Shown piece after piece: positions 27,713 to 38,690 of a stretch of 64,000 bases of DNA. The stretch is from NCBI GenBank assembly GCA_034190875.2, contig CM067354.1, positions 46,396,245-46,460,244 of the forward strand, read 5' to 3'. The stretch is from Urechis unicinctus (Eukaryota; Annelida; Polychaeta; Xenopneusta; Urechidae). The first letter of the stretch is position 1; each line of letters opens with the position of its first letter. Made by a program: the position numbers and the translations under genes. Under the pieces are notes generated by a model. It made no database searches. It was not told the DNA's origin and saw only the letters and a list, made by a program, of their open reading frames with translations.

Positions 27713-29869
27713 TGTGCACCATACAAGGCAACACTTTGTGTTCTATGAGATCTACGGTAGCCCAACACTCAAGACCACATATTTGTATTTGATTAGTTGT
27801 TATACTAGAAGGTTGATTTTTCCAGCTGTGGCTATTCTTTATAAGCCTCAATATAGGCGCTGTGTTTCCAGCTGTTTATTTAACAGCTTGGGGTGGTAAG
27901 TTTATGCATGATATATGTTCATCTAATTGCCAGCACATGCACAATTAACCGACTGAATCTTAGGGGAGGCAATTATTCAGTTGGCTGAACCTGAAGCGCA
28001 ATACACGATGACTGATTAGCAAATCATATGGCGGCGATGAAAAATATACGGAAAATCTTTTACCTGTTGGCCAAACCCCATTTAAAAATCATGTGCACTC
28101 AATTTATAACTTTATGTGCTCATGCTCAATTTAGTGTTAGGCTCTTGGATCATTATTGGAAAATCATTTTTACCCCAAGGAATTGTTTGGCGCCACTTTG
28201 CTATGCCAACTGTAATAGACGAACCGATGCTGCTTTTGAATACATTTAGCTAGGACGAATGAAAGACACATAATTAATGTTCATGGTTGATTTTGAAAAA
28301 AGGATCGGTAGCCATTGTCCAATTCACTGTGCGATTGGAAATTGTTCTAGCGATGTTGTTGTGTGAAAGGGTGCTTAATTCCGGCTGTTAAACAGTTATA
28401 CATAATCATATGCTGTGGTGAGAGCAGATATAGCAATTGGTCTTCATTAACAAAATATGTCATTTATTTGTCGCCCAATATAAGTTGTGTCTACCATAAA
28501 GCAGTACACACAATCAGCATCTCTAGACAAGAAACAGTTGAAAATAACTTACACGTAAACGAAATCCAACGTGTATAAAACGATGACAATTCACTGTTTA
28601 AGAATAATCTCCGTAGTACGGGATTTAAGGCATACATTTTGATACCCATCTCATTAACAACTCGTTTTCGAAATCAAATCGATAATTATATAGCATACTA
28701 TTTAATATGCGCAAGATTCTTCTTAGAGCCTCAATATATCGGACATATTGGGTGATTACATTTGTTACAGGTGTCAGGCACTGCGTATTGCATGAATTAA
28801 TAAACACGATTAACGCTAAAGAATCTCTTCGATATTTTGCAGTCAGCCTCAATGTTATTATACGTGTGTCATGCTCGGACATTGGCCATCAACTACAACT
28901 TCAGCATGAACGCTATATTATACTGGGGTACAACGCTGTCATTACACTAATAATATGCAGCTCGAGATGGACTCGGTCAAATGTAATGGGACATCAAACA
29001 GAGATAAAACAAGTGCAAACGCGTCGTCCATCAGGGCTGTTGGCGATTGTTTGTCTTTAGTAATCAATACCTGTTGCCTTAGAGGATTACGCAGCTCATA
29101 TTACTTCGGTGATTGAAAGCGGCTTCTTCCCCAAACATGTTTGAGTCCATCAGTTCTTATTCCTAGCCGATTAAGTAGGAGGAGAGATCTATTGTGAATC
29201 CTGCTGGCAGATACGCGGTAAGCCGGGGAGATGTTTAAGAATGTCGTAGACTAAATCCGGGCAAATATTTCATTGGTTAATGTTATTATTATAGCAATTT
29301 AGTTAGCCCAAAAACCCGGACCGCATGTTAATATAGTTAGATACAGCTAATGACGTGTGATACGTGCGTTTTATGTATTCATCCAATTTGTATAAGCCCA
29401 AGTTTTAGACGAGCGGCGCGTGACATGTATAAAATACAACCTATAGCACGTAATATGCCGTGCCACTCCGGCACAACCTACATAATAGGATCATAATGCG
29501 ATTTAGCCGGACGCTACATCTGTTTAATCTTTGTATAAATATGTCACATAAACTATTATGTAATGCATCAGTCGAAAAATAAACAGAATTGTGGGGTCTC
29601 TTTATTTATGCCCGAGTTAACCAATTATCGGTGCAGCGAAGCACTAATCTCTCATGAAAAAGTCGCGAAATTGTATCAGTTGTTGTTTTACTGCATTAGG
29701 ACGATATGAACTGCTTCGGACATTAGCATACCACATTTCTCATTTGTGTACTGTACCATCGTCTTGTTTGGTTTTTTGGGGGGTTTTTTTCCCCTCTCAC
29801 TTCTATTGTGCCATATTTCGATGTGTGTATTGATAATATCGTAACCCTGATTGATTGCCAGGTTCAAAA
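27713..29869. other. Spacer DNA, no gene seen
   Basis: AT-rich sequence. A 117-codon plus-strand frame (28,707-29,060) and an 85-codon minus-strand frame (28,625-28,882) overlap one another; neither shows a known motif. A T/G homopolymer cluster lies at 29,766-29,795. Confidence 0.5.
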
Positions 29870-30256
29870 CGCCGGGGGTTACATACACGCCGCAAGGATG
29901 CAACAAAATTGCCGTAATGAGTCGTACGGGGCCCACACCTGGCCCATGGGAGCTCGTAAGGGGTCAAAGGGACCCAAACGACCTACGGGCCCGTAAAGCA
30001 ACTGTACGTAAGCCGTGCAGGCACCGCAAGGACCCCGCAATGACCCCGCACAACTACCTAATTTCTATGGGCTTAACCCCATAAGGGGCCCATATCTGAA
30101 AGCTGCGCGTGTCCAACTTGGCCATGGGCAGTACTGGGCCCGTACTGGTCCATAAATATTTAAGCCAATTCGTACGGGCCCTCAACGGGGCAGCGTGATT
30201 CGATGTGTGGGCCTGCACAGCCTAAGATAACAGGGCCCGTCGACAGCCTAAGATAA
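29870..30256. repeat. GC-rich island with GGGCCC palindromes
   Basis: About 390 bases stand out from AT-rich surroundings; line 29,941-30,000 has 37 G or C of 60. The motif gggccc occurs within cgtacggggccc (29,923), tacgggcccgta (29,984-29,995, a perfect palindrome), ctgggcccgtac (30,136), cgtacgggccct (30,171) and agggcccgtcg (30,232). A 26-base tandem duplication with acagcctaagataa at 30,217 and 30,243 marks the right edge. The recurrent cgtac/gggccc pairing in both orientations suggests a small structured insertion, such as a miniature inverted-repeat element, but I could not define matching ends. Confidence 0.6.
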
Positions 30257-31361
30257 AGCCTCATGTGAACGAGGCATTTACTTGTTTGCAGCCTCAAACA
30301 TATCAGTCGGAAGCAGTAAATGCAATAGCTGTTGCAGTAGATAGAATTGTAAATGTAAAAGAACGTCTGTTTCTGCATAATGTAGACATATTGTCATAAA
30401 TCACCAATTACGCCAAAGGCAGCACATACTGTTTTTTTAAACTCCAACGGCGCATTAACCAGGGCCATATAACTCATGCATCATGCTTTGGTGAAAATAC
30501 GCTGCTGTAATTTACAGATTGTCTGTCAGCTAATAAAAGTTCCAGTAAAAAGAGTGCTTGGTAAAGGAAGCGAATATATCAGCGAGTCCGCCTAAGTATT
30601 AAGTGCAATATTTGCATGTGTAAAAAGAAGTAACGCACATGCAAACCTCACAAAACTCAGTAGAGCATATGTTAGTTAGTAAACCTCAAGGCTAATGTGT
30701 GCGATAACCACGTGTCTATCGATAAATGTGTGCTTTGACAATACACAGTTGCTCATCAGCGCTTCCATGCATTTGTCAGCCTCACAGTTTGATAAACGGG
30801 AGACATGGCGATTTAATGACCGTTACGATGTCGGATGACTAAGCCATTATCTTTATTACATTAGCATATAGTTCACGTTATGCGAAGATTGTATGATTTG
30901 CTGTTTGCTGTGTATATATATATAAACTTTATCATCGAAAGCTCCATCATGTTGCACATACAATATAAGTAGCGTTCGTTTGCGACTGTTGTCAGTCCAT
31001 TAAATTGAATGAGCGCTCGAATTACTATTACTGGGTGTAGGAATGAAAGCATGATAAGTTACATGCATGCAAACTTTGTTGATGGAAGCAGAGAAATGTT
31101 AAAGCGGGTTGGCAAGTATATTTACCGATAAATCTAATTAATATTTAAACAATTTGTCACACGCTACGGAACAAATAATTAGACAGAAGCCAATAGCATA
31201 GCAACAATGTGTAAGTTACCATATCGGGTGTTTCTAAAATATCACCAAGGTAAATTGCATAAGGTATTAACAAGATGAGATAATTCCACTGGTATTCGGC
31301 CTAAAAAATTGTATGAGGAAATTAATGGCATTTAGAACGGTTAGCTGTATAAAAAAATTGA
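30257..31361. other. Spacer DNA, no gene seen
   Basis: AT-rich sequence without a supported open frame or recognised repeat partner. Confidence 0.5.
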
Positions 31362-32060
31362 GTGAACCCTTATTATTCACGTGATCTCTTTATTCTTCGC
31401 ACTGCACAAATATCAACAACTAAATGGGCAATCAATTATTGCACCGCATCAATTTATCTGCGCCTATCTTTGAACTATACTACTGGGACACATTTGTTCC
31501 ATACTAAAGCAAACTTAAGTAATTGTTGCACAAAACTATGTTTTCCGATTGTCCACAGCTCTGCCGCATATGCCTTTTATTCAACGTTGTCTGCAAACCT
31601 TTTGTTAGGCTCTTGTTGGAAGCATGATCAACTTAAGAACAATAGTAGGGCCACATTGAAAAGAGCACTGATGATTCTTTATGAACAAATAGCAACGCAA
31701 ATTGGAAATATCCGTATCACGGAAGCTGATTCTATGTATATCAGTCCTTAGTGCGCACTTCATTAGAGGATGATGGTCTTCGTAGTAATTTGAGCCTCCG
31801 TTGTTGCCAGATTTCCATTAGAAAGCCCACTCACTTTTGTTTTTGTTTTTTTATGTGAGCGGAGACCCCCCAAAATCCTTTCTTTGTGGTGTCTTTTTAT
31901 GGTGTCGCGACAATTATCTTTTTCATTTCAATCTGTTTGCTAATGCAGGTACGGAAATGGTATGTATCCGTAAAAAGCATTGCTACACAACTAGGGATCG
32001 CGGGGACGGCAGTCGGTAGGATTGGAATATTATGTGTCTTTTGATCGCAAAGCTTTATAT
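31362..32060 (+). repeat. Spacer direct repeat, copy 2
   Basis: Partner of 16,245-16,880. A 129-codon open frame (31,362-31,751) coincides with this copy, but the equivalent part of copy 1 is interrupted and the frame has no recognised motif, so it is not called a gene. Confidence 0.8.
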
Positions 32061-33029
32061 CACAACTTCAGGCCATCCCCCGACTCTCTGGCAGAGTCTA
32101 CTAACTTCATATCCCTGGACAACTAAGGATTAGCATCCGGGAACTTCCTAGAAGATCTGCCTCCCCCGTGTTTCTACCGTCTTGGAGTGCTCATCTTTTA
32201 CCACTTATTTCAGTTCTATTATATTCCCCTTTCTTCCATCTGGCCTTCCCCGTTACGACTTACCTTACCGTCCTTTATCCTTTTGCTTCACTGCACTCTT
32301 GTGTACTTTTTTGTGCTAACCTCCGTCACATCGTGTTTTGGCAATGACAAGCGGTCAGGCATATAACCATTGACAGCAATTCTACACAGAAAAACACTTT
32401 GAAAGCATACACCCAATGTTTGTTAGCCCTTAATAGGAAAATGATGCATTAATTGTCTTGCAATTGAACGATACGGTTAATCGTTTTGCTTTGACTTTAA
32501 CTCCGTAGCACTACTGGAGCATAATTATGCGGTTACGGTAACATAGGCATAAATTGTGAACATATATTTCATTCATTTAAGGATCTTGACAATGATATTC
32601 TGATCCACACTTTATCATCCCAGGACATCAGTACAGAGCGCACGGATGGAATGCAGGTAACAGCCAATATCTTCTTATTGTTACACGGAATGATATTCAC
32701 CTGAGGTCAGGTGTAACCAGCTTCGGTTTAACTTTGTAAAATATAGCTTATGATATGCAGATGTCACTACGGCTACTGGTATAGATAAAATATAGCAACA
32801 AGACGACCGTAAGTAAGGATTATTCATACAGTGTAGACTCAGTATTGTTTTAGAACATATCTAATGAGTTACATATATAGCAGTCAATGCATGTCTTCAA
32901 AATAGGAGACCGTCACGATACTATCTAGTAATCCATGCACACCACAGAACCATTTCCCATGCTTAAACGCGACACCCCAAGCTATTCTACGCAGTATATT
33001 ATGGCCTGGGCGTCGGCTTGACGTAATGA
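32061..33029. other. Spacer DNA, pyrimidine-rich start, no gene seen
   Basis: The part at 32,070-32,340 is rich in C and T on the plus strand. The remainder is AT-rich without a supported frame. Confidence 0.5.
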
Positions 33030-33362
33030 GCCATCTCAAATAATGCAGTTAGGAGGTATGTAGCGAGAGTGAATATTCAGTGTTGCGAGGCTAATGTTTT
33101 ACATCTGCATAATGAAGCGGTAGAGATCGGTGTGCTGGAACGCGATCTGGAGAGGCTGACATTATATTTACAAACATGCACACATGAACTTGCTGTTATA
33201 GGTATTCGCCTCGAAAGAACACAGCTGGCACATCTAGATGGATAACTAAGGAGAGTACAGGCCGTGTATGCTTAGGCGGAACAGGCAGAATGCTTCCCCG
33301 CTGAGTCCTCTATTGCCCATAAGGAGTACACCACCAGAGTCCCGACACGTTTGTGCCACTGA
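33030..33362 (+). pseudogene. Short coding relic with coiled-coil character
   Basis: Between stop codons at 33,027-33,029 and 33,360-33,362, one plus-strand frame reads like protein, with a leucine-heptad, charged stretch (VLERDLERLTLYLQ and IRLERTQLAHL). It is interrupted by in-frame stops at 33,243-33,245 (TAA) and 33,273-33,275 (TAG), after which AEQAE and similar charged residues continue in the same frame. A run of 11 A (33,381-33,391) follows 19 bases after the final stop, which could be a remnant of a retroposed poly-A tail. The family is not recognised. The stretch is short, so chance is not excluded. Confidence 0.4.
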
Positions 33363-33425
33363 ATTATGCATCTCCATTAGAAAAAAAAAAAGAGCTGATT
33401 CTGAATAATTACGACGATTGTTTCA

Positions 33426-33513
33426 GTCAGGCTGTCTCAACTCAGGGGAGGGAAATACAGCACATCAAAACAAGTTGGAATTGATCCAGCCCGGACATGA
33501 GGCAAACTAAGAA
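33426..33513 (+). repeat. 88-bp direct repeat, copy 2
   Basis: Second copy of the repeat at 23,959-24,052, same orientation, with a few substitutions and small deletions. The two copies bracket about 9.4 kb that includes both GC-rich islands and both coding relics. Confidence 0.9.
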
Positions 33514-33519
33514 AAACGT

Positions 33520-33628
33520 CTTGGTGCAGTAAAATGCTTCTCTATAGGAACCGTGTGTGTAAAATGCAGTAAAAATGCTTCTCTATAGGAACCGCGCATG
33601 ATGTAGGATGTACTTGGTGCAGTAAAAT
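33520..33628 (+). repeat. Short tandem repeats
   Basis: The phrase aaaatgcttctctataggaa, followed by ccg, occurs at 33,531-33,553 and again at 33,572-33,594. The phrase cttggtgcagtaaaat occurs at 33,520-33,535 and 33,613-33,628, forming a small nested tandem structure just before a TA tract. Confidence 0.9.
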
Positions 33629-33672
33629 ATATATATATATATATATCAATATATTCATATATATATATGTAT
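33627..33672. repeat. Short (TA)n tract
   Basis: TA repeats with one interruption (tcaatatattc). Confidence 0.95.
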
Positions 33673-33971
33673 ACATATGCAAGTTCCAACACTCAAGTGA
33701 TGCGAATGAGGCATGGAACAATCGGCATTCTATAAATATACCGCGGTTCACTTGTATTATGAAATATCAGCTGTCAGTTATACACCTTATAACAGTCAAT
33801 CCTGCTTATCATTGCATCATATCAGTTGTGCGCAATTTCAATGGCGCTAATGCGTTATGTAACATACTGCTTCTTACATCCTTGTGCTTGCCATCAATAG
33901 ACAGTTTCAAAACAATGCCTAACGGCCCATGACACTGCGATGGATATGTTGTTCTTTGTTTATTTGCGCTA

Positions 33972-34194
<223 letters not shown>

Positions 34195-35040
34195 GCCTAT
34201 TAGGACAAACATTCTAGGCTGTGTAACTCCATTTCATATATCGAGCTTGAAATCAACGATATTTACAGATTAATATGTAAAGATGCCACTTTATGCACTT
34301 CTGATCATGTCATAACCGTTAAGCAGGTCGAATCCACAACGCAGAACTTCAAACTAGACAAATCCGATGCCCAGTAATGTTTGTTCATATTTCACTTGTT
34401 TAGTGCGATGCTCTCGCATGTCTATGCTCCACTATGATTGTTGCTGTCCCTGCCCTCTGCTTGTCGTATCAAACATTGATTAATTACACGGAAAGAGGCA
34501 CCCATGCTGTTAAATGACTACTTTCTGAGTACAACCAGCACGTTGGATACAATGCATGAAAAAGATGTATAAAAATGTATCTGTATTCTAACACTGGCAT
34601 CAGCAACTTGCATACTAATGCCTTGACATTCGGTTACATCACTAAGAGAACCATATATGTTTTATCAATTTTGCATGGTAATGTGGCACGCAAACGGACT
34701 GGTTTCACTTGCGAAGAATACTCCCTGAGCAGCTTTTCAACAGAACAATATCAAGTGACTGGTTTCACTTGAGAACTACTATGTAACACAATGGGTGAAA
34801 TGTGCGAGATAATATGTTTTTAGTTTGTCCCGCAGATAATGCCCTCTAGATGACGAGCACTTACAGTGCACGATAAAACCAAAGTTTTTATGCATATTGC
34901 AGTCAAATTTTGCAAAGTAATCATTTCGCATATTTCACTTTAAGCAGGGAAGAACTGTGTAGATATCAGAAATACCGCAAGCTGCGCAAAACGTATATGC
35001 GCTTGTGTCCTTGTGCAGTACTGACAATTGGCCGCATAAC

Positions 35041-35326
35041 GAGCAGGTGCACGGCGCTCTAACAGCCGACCCTATGAGAGGTGTTTGAGTCGTAATAACA
35101 GGGGCGTCGGCATCCTCTGCAATTATATACAATTATATACTGATTCACGGCATGCTTCACAGGTCGTTTCCAGGGTAAGGCAATGAGCAGGTGCACTGCG
35201 CTCTAACAGCCGACCCTATGAGAGATGTTTGATTCGTAATTACATAGGCGTCGGCGTCCTCTACAATTATGTAAATTATATACTGATTCACGGCGTGCTT
35301 CACAAGTCGTTTCCAGGGTTGGGCAA
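35041..35326 (-). repeat. 144-bp tandem duplication in right arm
   Basis: Unit 1 (35,041-35,184) and unit 2 (35,185-35,326) both begin gagcaggtgcac and contain cgctctaacagccgacccta, ctgattcacggc and tcgtttccaggg. They are about 90% identical. The left-arm partner (about 10,430-10,520) has a single, shorter copy, so the duplication happened in the right arm or was lost from the left. Confidence 0.92.
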
Positions 35327-36929
35327 GACGTTAGCAATAAATCGTGCGAAGATATTGTCATGTGTCAGGCATTCGAACAATGACGTTGTCTTCACTACAT
35401 GAGTTACATGTTAAACGATGACGTTAACTATCACACGTGTTCGCTACTGCCACACTATTAACAGCATTACCACCGAATGTTGCGATACTACTAATATAGA
35501 GCGAGCAGGTTTTTTAAAGCTTATTGATAGGAATGGGCATTGAACCCCCGTAATTTACTCCTTTTTTTACGTATACTTTAAGAATTACATACGCGTGGTT
35601 CATCACATCAACGAACAATTTGTGCAATCCTCTCAGTATATTTTTAATCTAGTATCTCCCTGGGGAAGTAAGTTGGCTGACGTCGCTAAAGAGGGAGAGC
35701 GAGTCAGAGGCAAGCGAAACGATGGTCGAGGAAACTGATCCTCATTATGCTCGGGTGCAATGTTATTAATGTAACTGATGTTTATTACTTGTGCAATTTA
35801 TCAAATTGGCTTTATGTGTGCCAGTGATGTCTAGACATCTAGATGTAAATTGTGATTAGTTTGTTTCATACTTTTTCGTAGCAATGATATACAATTTGCT
35901 ACCATTTACATAATGTTGCGATTTGGCTAGACACGAATTTCCTCACATAGGTAATGAGAAAGGAACAAAAAACAGCACCCTCTATAACAAATAGATATAT
36001 TGATTGATATATAGTCGTTTGGTTGTCACACACCACTCTGTTTGTTTATATATCAGACCCCAAAAGAGGGAAATGCGTTGAAATCACTGAATTTTGTAGG
36101 ATTCGTGGCACTTATCTATATACAATTCGCAAATTTTGCAGTGACAGTGATATCAAGCATTTAGACAGTCATCGCGTGCAGTGACACATTCAGCAGCGTT
36201 TGATCTTCACAATCACTTCAGTCGATTGTATTTAGACATTTGACACTGTTTTGTTATTCGTTTTGAAAAGCGTCGGTCAATGCATATAGCATGTTTTCCA
36301 AGTTATTGTTCACATAATGCATTGGAAGACTATTATATTGACAGAAAGCAGACAGAACTCATCGTGCTCTTAGTCACAACACTATCATAATTAACATTGC
36401 ACTGATATCTGAGGAACTTTAACCAAAGGTTTGGCGACACGGCATACAATGATGTGTGACAAAATGGCAGACCATGAAACCTAGGGACTGACACTACGGC
36501 ATTATAACGGCTGAACGCAGCTTATTTATTAAGAAGGATGTCAAGAGGAACGCTAAATGATAGTCTATGTGTGTAAAACTCGTTTTCATCAAAGTACAAC
36601 AGGCTGGTCGCACTCGATAAACAGGTGTTGAAAATTTGTCGTGTTTTAAGTCAACCCCACCCAAACATCTTGGACATCAATAAACGATGCCTTCAAACTG
36701 CACTTGCAAGAATATCAAGACTTGGGGTTGGAATTGAACCACAATGACTCAAAAACCACACTGAGAATGGAAAACGACGATGGCTTCATGTTTACGGATC
36801 GCTCAATGTTGAACTAGTACTTTATGAACACTATAAACAGCGAGACAAGTCTTGACCATTTTACGGGGTAGTTGATACTAGTGCATAGAAAACAGGGATC
36901 GACAGGTTGTTTGGTGTAACACGAAGAGA

Positions 36930-36950
36930 GGGGGGGGGGGGGAGGGGGAT
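36930..36950 (-). repeat. Poly-G run, partner of left-arm poly-C
   Basis: Thirteen G, then A, then five G. This is the reverse-complement equivalent of the C run at 8,448-8,462. Confidence 0.9.
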
Positions 36951-37085
36951 GCGCACACATACAATACTTCATGGTACTTAGTTCAAGTCAGCACTAGTAC
37001 TTCTTATCTAGCCATGTAACTCATAGACAAGCGTTAAGTGACAGAACTGTTATGGACAGCTCGGACAGGACAGGTTTGCCTCACG

Positions 37086-38690
37086 AAACTGTGAAACTTT
37101 AACTGGGATAAATGATTGTCGAACCGATTATATCAGGGTTCGCTCTAGTGGGTTCAATATTGAAATGTTGCAAAATTAATTCTGCTTATATACCGACATA
37201 GTTCCGCAAATTGCGCCATTCGAGACAATTTATGACAATACAGTTAAGGTTAACCAGGTGTGCTGTCGCCTTGATATCGTCTGCATTTGATTGTTTGTTA
37301 TCCTATCAATCGTTTCGGGAAATTGGATTGGACGTTCTGAAACGGCTTGAGGTAATAAACAGAATTGCCCCAAAGAAGCATTATGCCATAACTTTTTTGC
37401 GAGACATTTGCTTTGATTGGAGACTACGGCTACATTACGGAATAATAGTTATGTGCAATCAAATGAGGCACAAGAGTACGAAATAATTTTAGCCAGCTAA
37501 CGTTCTCATGTTCTTGCGTTCTCGATGCAGTTCCGATGCAAGCTCACAGCAAACCTAAGAGTATTTTGCAATGTTCTGAAGCGATTTCAACACCGGTAGT
37601 AGGTGTAATTCATCATATAAAACAGATACCAAGTCCGACATCAGACTGAGTTGAAATACCCTTAACTGGGCCGACATACATTGCCCTGGATATGTGAATT
37701 TTCCTCAGCATGCCGATTGACATTGTGCTACACTGGACGGCAGTATAATAAGATCTGATGAATGCCGATTTTATTTTCTCGATAGTAATTGTAGCTTGTT
37801 ACATTATTAACAATAATTTGGAACGCTGACATGATTTAATATGCCCATGGAGATGGTATATGCAACCGCAGAAGATAAAAGGTCAGAAAAAGCAAAATAA
37901 CCGAATAATGCTGATATGTACAATATATGATTTAGACTTGAACGAATGGCCTGTGTAAATAATGTAGCGGGATTCAACCCTTTTGGCTACCAACACGTAT
38001 AACTGAGCAGAGCCCAGATAGCGAAATATTGTTATGCGAGGCATCAGGCTTAGTTGAGCCTATGCACTTTTGTCGCTTCTATGTGCGATGAGCAGCATAT
38101 AAGATCTACTTACATCAATTATATGCAAAATTGTTCTATATTCTGTCTGCCGAGGCTCATACTATAATCTATTGATTAAAAGACAATATTATTGGTTACA
38201 ACGTTTGCTTTTAGAAGTAATTGTATTGATTTTGCCATGCGTTTTAAAGTTATTATAGTTGTGCAATCGTCAAGAGTTATGATTTGTTTAGCCTACCAAA
38301 CATTAACCACTTTTCCATATGATGGTACAAATAGGGTCGGTGCATACGAGCTGACAAGATAATTGATTCCTTCCTTGCGTATTAGGATGCTCTTGCATTG
38401 TCTTGATTATGTTGATATTTTATGAGCCAAAGGAGGCCAAACTTACAAAACAAGCGAATTAAGGCAGCCACTTACCAAAGCACCCACAGCTGCCCATCCA
38501 ATCTCGGTATTAACGGATGGTGCATATAGATAGTCCAAGCTAAATGAATGAAAATCCAGTTAACAGAGCTCATATGCTTTGAATCGCAACTTAGAATTCC
38601 ATGATCCCACTGATCCCAATTAATTAAGAACACACTGTCCTTCGCTAAGCTACGCGTTGCGCAGTAATAACACTACATACTGGTTCCACA
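37086..38690 (-). repeat. Right-arm unit A block, no gene
   Basis: Bases 37,086-37,475 match left-arm 5,850-6,250 and bases 37,490-38,690 match left-arm 3,180-4,195, both in reverse. The 91-codon frame at 37,211-37,486 lies in a block also present at 6,071-5,850 (reversed), 50,250-50,540 and 57,080-57,330; it is not kept open in those copies. Confidence 0.85.

Noticed and set aside
27337-27768. 143- and 99-codon minus-strand frames
   Set aside because: They are translations of the interrupted TA block at 27,425-27,712.
28707-29060. 117-codon plus-strand frame
   Set aside because: No recognised motif, low-complexity base composition and an overlapping opposite-strand frame make chance likely.
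29851-29900. A ggttcaaaac phrase resembling a tRNA B box
   Set aside because: No matching A box, acceptor stem or cloverleaf could be drawn around it.
31362-31751. 129-codon plus-strand frame
   Set aside because: It coincides with a spacer repeat copy; the partner at 16,245 onward is interrupted and no domain is visible.
33520-33628. Possible CRISPR-like spaced repeats
   Set aside because: Only two copies of each phrase with unequal spacing, in a eukaryote-like context; this is a simple local tandem duplication.
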